64,000 bases of DNA, from NCBI GenBank assembly GCA_035222895.1, contig JAVYIG010006366.1, positions 55,123 to 119,122 on the forward strand, written 5' to 3'. The notes beneath the pieces are model-generated. The model had not been told where the DNA came from and ran no database searches. It was given only the letters and a program-made list of their open reading frames with translations. This stretch comes from Strongylocentrotus droebachiensis. Taxonomy: Eukaryota > Echinodermata > Echinoidea > Camarodonta > Strongylocentrotidae. Position 1 is the stretch's first letter, and each line of letters opens with the position of its first letter. Shown here piece by piece: positions 59,304 through 64,000 of this stretch. Both the position numbers and the translations under genes were made by a program.

Positions 59304-59544
59304 CTGATGGTTCTGCTGGGTAACACTGCATTGGTTCAGTGCCTGTAGTAGGTTGACCAGGGACGATGACCCTGGTGCCATTGTAACACTCCTGCCACAG
59401 CCCCTGCTTGAAGCTGGCAGACACCACCCAGGCGTTGTTCACGATAGACGCCACGCTCCCTATCGCAGCAAGGATGCAGAGGACGAGCGCGGTGATCTTG
59501 AACGGCCTGAAGACCCTGGTGGTGACCGTGGTTTCCGTCTCCAT
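59304..59544 (-). CDS. PERP/TMEM47-like tetraspan protein, coding exon 1
   Basis: Three exons (59544-59304, 58124-57981, 56470-56247) join to a 202-aa protein of the claudin/PMP22 superfamily, closest in style to PERP and TMEM47, which act at cell-cell junctions in vertebrates. Exon 1 gives a short cytoplasmic start, helix 1 (about 16-38) and extracellular loop 1 with the superfamily signature: Trp39, Gly-Leu-Trp 48-50, Cys53 and Cys74. A glycosylation site lies at Asn55. The ATG has A at -3 and G at +4; the frame is open a little further upstream, so a longer amino end is possible but not needed. The donor is G/GTAAAT. Vertebrate PERP and TMEM47 also have three exons. I cannot decide between the two orthologues, so no symbol is given. 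Confidence 0.9.
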
Positions 59545-60785
59545 CCTGTCAAGTTCTTGGTAGTCCCCTATGATGATTGATGAACAAGGGTTACACGGTC
59601 CAGGCAGGCAAGCAAGAAGGAGAGGTCACACAGTTAGGGATGGATTTGGGGGATAGTGATGGTGATTGTTTAATGTCTCATGAGAGGATGATCGCCAAAT
59701 GCCACTGTGCGTGATCAACTAATGGACTACATTGTAACAATGTGAGAGAATGAAATGGAAAAAAAAGAGAAGGGTGCACATGAAAATGAAAATAAGAACT
59801 TACAAAGTACATTAAGTAAAGAATGACAATGAACAACCTACAGTAAGAAAAAAATGATATGACAATTAACAAAGTTTGAAAAAATGAATAACAGAATCAG
59901 ACAGACAGTAAAAAAGTTAAAAGGAAAGTGACCAAAGTAAAAAAAGAAGGAAAAAAACACCTGCCCAATGAAACAAAAATAAAGAGTATACAAGGATCAT
60001 AAAAGAGTCTACTTTACACAACTTGAAGGGCTCTTACATGTAGCAGACTTGACTTGAAATTGACGAGGAGGATATTTCTTTCTTATTTTCCTCCTCTTGG
60101 TAGATCTACACGTAATTATTCCTGATACTTCTAAGTAAGTGTAAGTGTGCCAAAACATTCTTTAACATTTAGGCAAGAACGATGTCATTAGAAAAAGAAA
60201 GGGCAGCCTTGACATGTTGACAGTGCAATAACAAGGGTTCCCATTGTCTTTTTGTCTGTGCACATTTTAGTCTGGGATTTCGACATCAAAAAAAAAATGT
60301 AGGCTTGCGAATAAAATAGGTAAAATTAGACTTTTCTCAACATTTTATGGATTAATGTTTGTGTTCATTGTATGATTTCTTTTATCAGAATTTCAGAGCA
60401 ATTATGTGTTTGTGTATACATACTGTACATAGGCACACAAGAGTCCGACTCAGGTAGAGCCTACTAGAGGCCAGATCATGGTAGATCTAGGGAGATGTGA
60501 GTTGGTCTAGCAGTACGTTCACTTGGTCGGCTCTCTCTCTTTGCCTACAAACATACTAAGACTTACATGTAGACACCGAGTCACGTCTTTCGGATTGTGA
60601 CATTAGTAGAGGTAGGTCCCCAGACGTCTGTAATAAAGACCATTCTAGTAGTTTCCTCTACCGGTATTTAGGCTTTATTCTAGTCTTAATAGTTTAGGCT
60701 CCATCACAATGCCTTCGGCTTGGATCATAAATTATTCTTAATCACAACCTGGTTCATCCTTTTTTATTTCCAAAAAGATCCTAGA
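59545..60785 (-). other. 5' flank of the claudin-like gene
   Basis: Probably 5' UTR and promoter, or a 5' UTR intron; no TATA-type core could be assigned. Mostly AT- and AG-rich sequence with no gene recognised. Confidence 0.35.
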
Positions 60786-60789
60786 AAAA

Positions 60790-61199
60790 CAGTAGGGGCT
60801 CTGGTGCGGGAATGAGGATCGTCTGCATTTTTGCGGATGTTTTTTTTCTCCGACGCTCTGCAGGTTTCGGGTTTTCGATACGCGCGCTGGCGATACGAAA
60901 AAACGGATTCCATGTCATAAAATACTCCCAGTTCACCGCGTCTATTCTAATGGGTTGTCCGTCTTCCCAAGGATTTATCGCTCATTACGTGAAACTCTCT
61001 TTGCAAAGTCAATGTAAAATGCATCAAGAAAATCATTGCAGAACCTGTTTTTCGCATATCCAACGGGCAGATCGGAAATCAGAATCGTCAGCGAAAATGC
61101 GGACGATCCTTATTTTTGTGGAAGCGGCTGTCTGTGCCCTTACGAAGACGATCCTCGTTTGTGAGGACAATCCTTATTCTCGGAGCAGCGTTCCTACTG
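60790..61199. mobile_element. CAGTAGG-ended non-autonomous DNA element (about 410 bp)
   Basis: Left end CAGTAGGGGCTCTGGTGC; right end, reversed, CAGTAGGAACGCTGCTCC. Subterminal GAGGATCGTC and, reversed, AAGGATTGTC/AGGATCGTC motifs recur, giving an imperfect inverted repeat. Flanked by A-rich sequence on both sides, so the target duplication is unclear. CAG-type ends fit hAT-like elements but this is tentative. The frame across it is element-derived. Confidence 0.6.
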
Positions 61200-61219
61200 A
61201 AAAAAGGCTAGAGATCTAG

Positions 61220-62870
61220 ATCTATCAGTATTACTATTTTAACACTTAACATAACAGTAACAAATATTGCAATACGTACAACACAAGTTTGAAAATAATA
61301 AAAAAGGAAAAGAGACATGCACCCATTCTTGATACTTTGATATGTTCAATTAGCATCAAGAATCTTGGTTGTACTCTAGTCTTACTTAGTCTTTAATAAT
61401 ATTAATAATCAGTGTTAACAAGGTTAATAATAATATGATTCTAAATCTACATGATCATGATGATCTAACTAAGTAGTGGTCTACCTGCACACACACACCA
61501 GTATACTGTATAGTACGATAATACTCTGTAAAGACGTCTGTACTCAAAATGGAAGAAGAAGAAGTACCGGTACTACTAGTAAGAATAATATTAATAATAG
61601 GACTAGATCTAGATCTAATGTAATGATCTCTCTCTGTTGTTGTCTTAATTAATGACTGACAAATTCATGAAAATGTCCAAGTTCACTCCAACTTTAAGTT
61701 TAACATTGTTTAACTCAATAACCATTTTTTTTTATTATTCAAATTAGGCAAGAATTTATGCAATCAATGGCACTGTCCACTAATCGACGTCTTAACGGCA
61801 GACTTCAGCTCAGTTCAAACTTCAACTTCAACTTCAACTTCACCCAATTCCAATCCATTCCCACATCACATTGACATGATTGAACAAATCACACACAAAA
61901 TGAAAATAACTTCAGCTCTGAACTGCAACTGGCAACTAGCAACTCACCAAGTAAAAATTCGATTAACAGTTTGCAGCACGTCTTTGGGTTCTCATACTAG
62001 TTTAAAGATGATGCGATAATTGCTCGTTTATAAGACCCAAACTATAGAAACATTATATTCTTTACACATGCGAATAGAAAGGATGAGTAATCGTGAAGAT
62101 ATTTCAATGTTATGAGCGTAATGTATTCATAACGTAAGTAAACGGAAGCATTATCTGATTAACCTCAAGCCGAGTCGTTAGAAATAATAAACAGTTAAAA
62201 GATTAACGTAGTGCAATGATAAATGTATGATTAAAACAATATTTTTAATTTTGTATAATCATTATTCAATAAATTTGAATATTTCTTATTTTGTATCTTT
62301 TAAATATAGTTCAGTAAAAAAATAAAAAATATATACATAATGGTGTAATGTCTGGAAACAGACTTTGGAGTGGGTGCGGTTTTTGACAGCTCTTTGTCGC
62401 AGAGGGCCTGCACAACATTCCTCATGTTGTCTGCTATACGCTATGACTATTTTTGGTCCATTCCAAATTATTCTCATTCTTTTCTTTTATATCGTCTTTC
62501 TGTTTAACCCTAATCCTGTATAAATTATGTATGCCGCGTTAGGTTTTATAGAGGGCACGGGCCGGATTTTCCTTCCCTTAGAAGCTTAGATCTGATATAG
62601 CTTATGTATTTCGTGTAATACAATGTGGAGTTGAATCTCAACATTTGAAAAAAAAACTTCGGGAAATAGACGCTGTGCCAGCAGCGGCTCCGTGCATGAA
62701 GCTGTGCTTGTACAACATCATACCGAACACTTTAATAATCCTCTAAAAACAACTAAGGATTATAAGGACGTACGCCCCTCCAACAAATTCTAGATCCGGG
62801 AGGAGCGTACCGTACCCCACTCTATATGCATCATTCAAAATGTATTCATTCATTCATTCGATCATTATTT
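61220..62870. other. Intergenic stretch, no gene recognised
   Basis: AT-rich, with a short (CTTCAA)n run near 61825-61842. No supported coding frame. Confidence 0.4.
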
Positions 62871-62890
62871 GGCCCTGAGCGTACGCAGGC

Positions 62891-62894
<4 letters not shown>

Positions 62895-62925
<31 letters not shown>

Positions 62926-63345
62926 GTGGTCTGGGGCCGGGTTAACCTCCCCCCCTCAATTTTGTTTGGAAAAAAAAAGAATACTCCTTCCCCCCCCCCC
63001 CCCCCCCTCCCTACTGAGCGAATTATCGGTCGGCGCGATATTCAAATTACGGGGGGCAAAAAAAGAAAACAAAATGTTACTCGCTAGCCACCCCCCCCCC
63101 CCCCCCATTTCATTCTTATTTCATTTTTAAAAGTCGACGGCTATTGTAATCAGGCGCGTGTGTGCTTTCAGTGGAGGAAAAAAATTGGAAAAACGGACCC
63201 ATGTTTATGATATTTTTGTAAAAAATGGAACCGTGTTTAGGATTTTGCATTTTTGTGTGTGTGAAAGGCGACTCATTAGAGCGGCACGTAGGCCTACATT
63301 GACCTATATCTTAACAAAGAGTACCCCCCACCCCCCCCCCCCCCG
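62895..63345. repeat. Poly-G/poly-C bounded repeat, copy 2
   Basis: A G run of about 30 near 62895-62924, C runs near 62992, 63091 and 63327, and internal sequence (ACCGTGTTTAGG, TCATTAGAGCGGCAC) shared with 48590-48645. Confidence 0.65.
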
Positions 63346-63519
63346 GGGGAGAGGAAAAAATAGACTTCCAACTAATTATTTTGATTGAGAAAGAAATAGT
63401 GTAATTAATGTCCATAGAATTGAAGAAAAAATTATGTTTAGCTCAAAGAAGTGTCACAGACTAAAGTTAAAAAACGTTTTATAATGATAGAAAAAGGGCA
63501 CACTTATCGAAAGGGATAA

Positions 63520-64000
63520 TACACGTATTATAAAGAAAAGTAAAGGAGCGCGTGTCAAAGTATTAAAGTACAAAGGGTTTCAGAGGTGAAAATGGGGCAC
63601 ATTTTTGCACTAGGGATGGGAAAAGGGCACTTATGAGAATGGGAAATGGGCATTTGTCGACAGAAAAAGGGGCATCCATCAGATTTTGGTAATGGCATTT
63701 ATAAGAGGTGAAAAGGGGATAGGTCTCTTATTCGAAAGGAAAAGGGGCACGTATCATTGTAAGGAAAATTATCAGAGGTGAAAAGTGGTAGTTATCGCAC
63801 ATGAAAAGGGCACTGACCAAACATGAAAAGGGGGCACTTATGAGTAGGGCTATGAGAATGAAAAAGGGGGCACTTACAATAAAGGAAAATGCGCATTTGT
63901 TGTAAGAAAAGGAGCCTCGATCAGATTTTAATAGGGCCATCATTCTATCGGAGGTGAAAGGGCGCTTTTATGAAAAGGCGGAAGTGGCACTTATCAAAAA
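63520..64000. repeat. Degenerate GGGCACTTAT minisatellite, runs off window end
   Basis: Imperfect tandem units built on AAAAGGGGCACTTATCA, roughly 25-45 bp apart, continuing to the last base. Not coding. Confidence 0.7.

Noticed and set aside
60812-61219. 135-codon frame near the window end
   Set aside because: It spans an element with inverted ends; the repeated motif explains the open frame.

Overview
The window is metazoan nuclear DNA, most likely from an echinoid (sea urchin). It is AT-rich and dense with retrotransposon relics, small inverted-repeat DNA elements and microsatellites. It carries vertebrate-type Toll-like receptor (TLR) genes whose whole coding region sits in one exon, in a tandem array, which is a hallmark of sea urchin innate-immune gene expansion. 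The species assignment is inference; amphioxus is the main alternative. || Layout. 1-8.3 kb: repeat-rich DNA with a decayed LINE. 8.4-18.2 kb: tandem unit 1 with an intact TLR gene (13202-15979). 18.2-24.7 kb: a LINE relic split by a near-perfect 82-bp-arm palindrome, then a 5'-truncated LINE with a 502-aa reverse transcriptase (RT) reading frame. 24.7-32.5 kb: tandem unit 2 with a second intact TLR gene (27748-30525). 32.5-37.5 kb: an RT element embedded in an AGT microsatellite, and a second LINE on the minus strand. 37.5-48.4 kb: tandem unit 3 with a third TLR copy (41963-44741), broken by a premature stop and a 1-bp insertion; its flanks are split by many mobile elements. 48.4-56.2 kb: gene-poor AT-rich DNA. 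56.2-59.5 kb: a three-exon gene on the minus strand for a four-transmembrane claudin-superfamily protein of the PERP/TMEM47 type. 59.6-64 kb: repeat-rich DNA that may include the 5' region of that gene. || How the parts relate. The three TLR start codons are about 14.5 and 14.2 kb apart and share 5' and 3' flanks, so the unit of duplication was the gene plus several kb on each side. Because the units are homologous, one unit often serves as the 'empty site' for an element inserted in another. That comparison gives exact boundaries and target duplications for a Harbinger-like element (TAA duplication) in unit 3 and a TTAA element in unit 2. The two intact receptors have the same length (925 aa). 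They differ mainly at LRR beta-strand positions, while the cytoplasmic TIR domain and 3' UTR are almost identical. The PERP/TMEM47-like gene is unrelated to the TLR array; its intron 2 holds a 150-bp-period minisatellite with five nuclear-receptor DR1-type motifs. || No tRNA, rRNA, CRISPR or prokaryotic feature was seen. All similarity statements come from reading the sequence and from family knowledge; no database search was possible.
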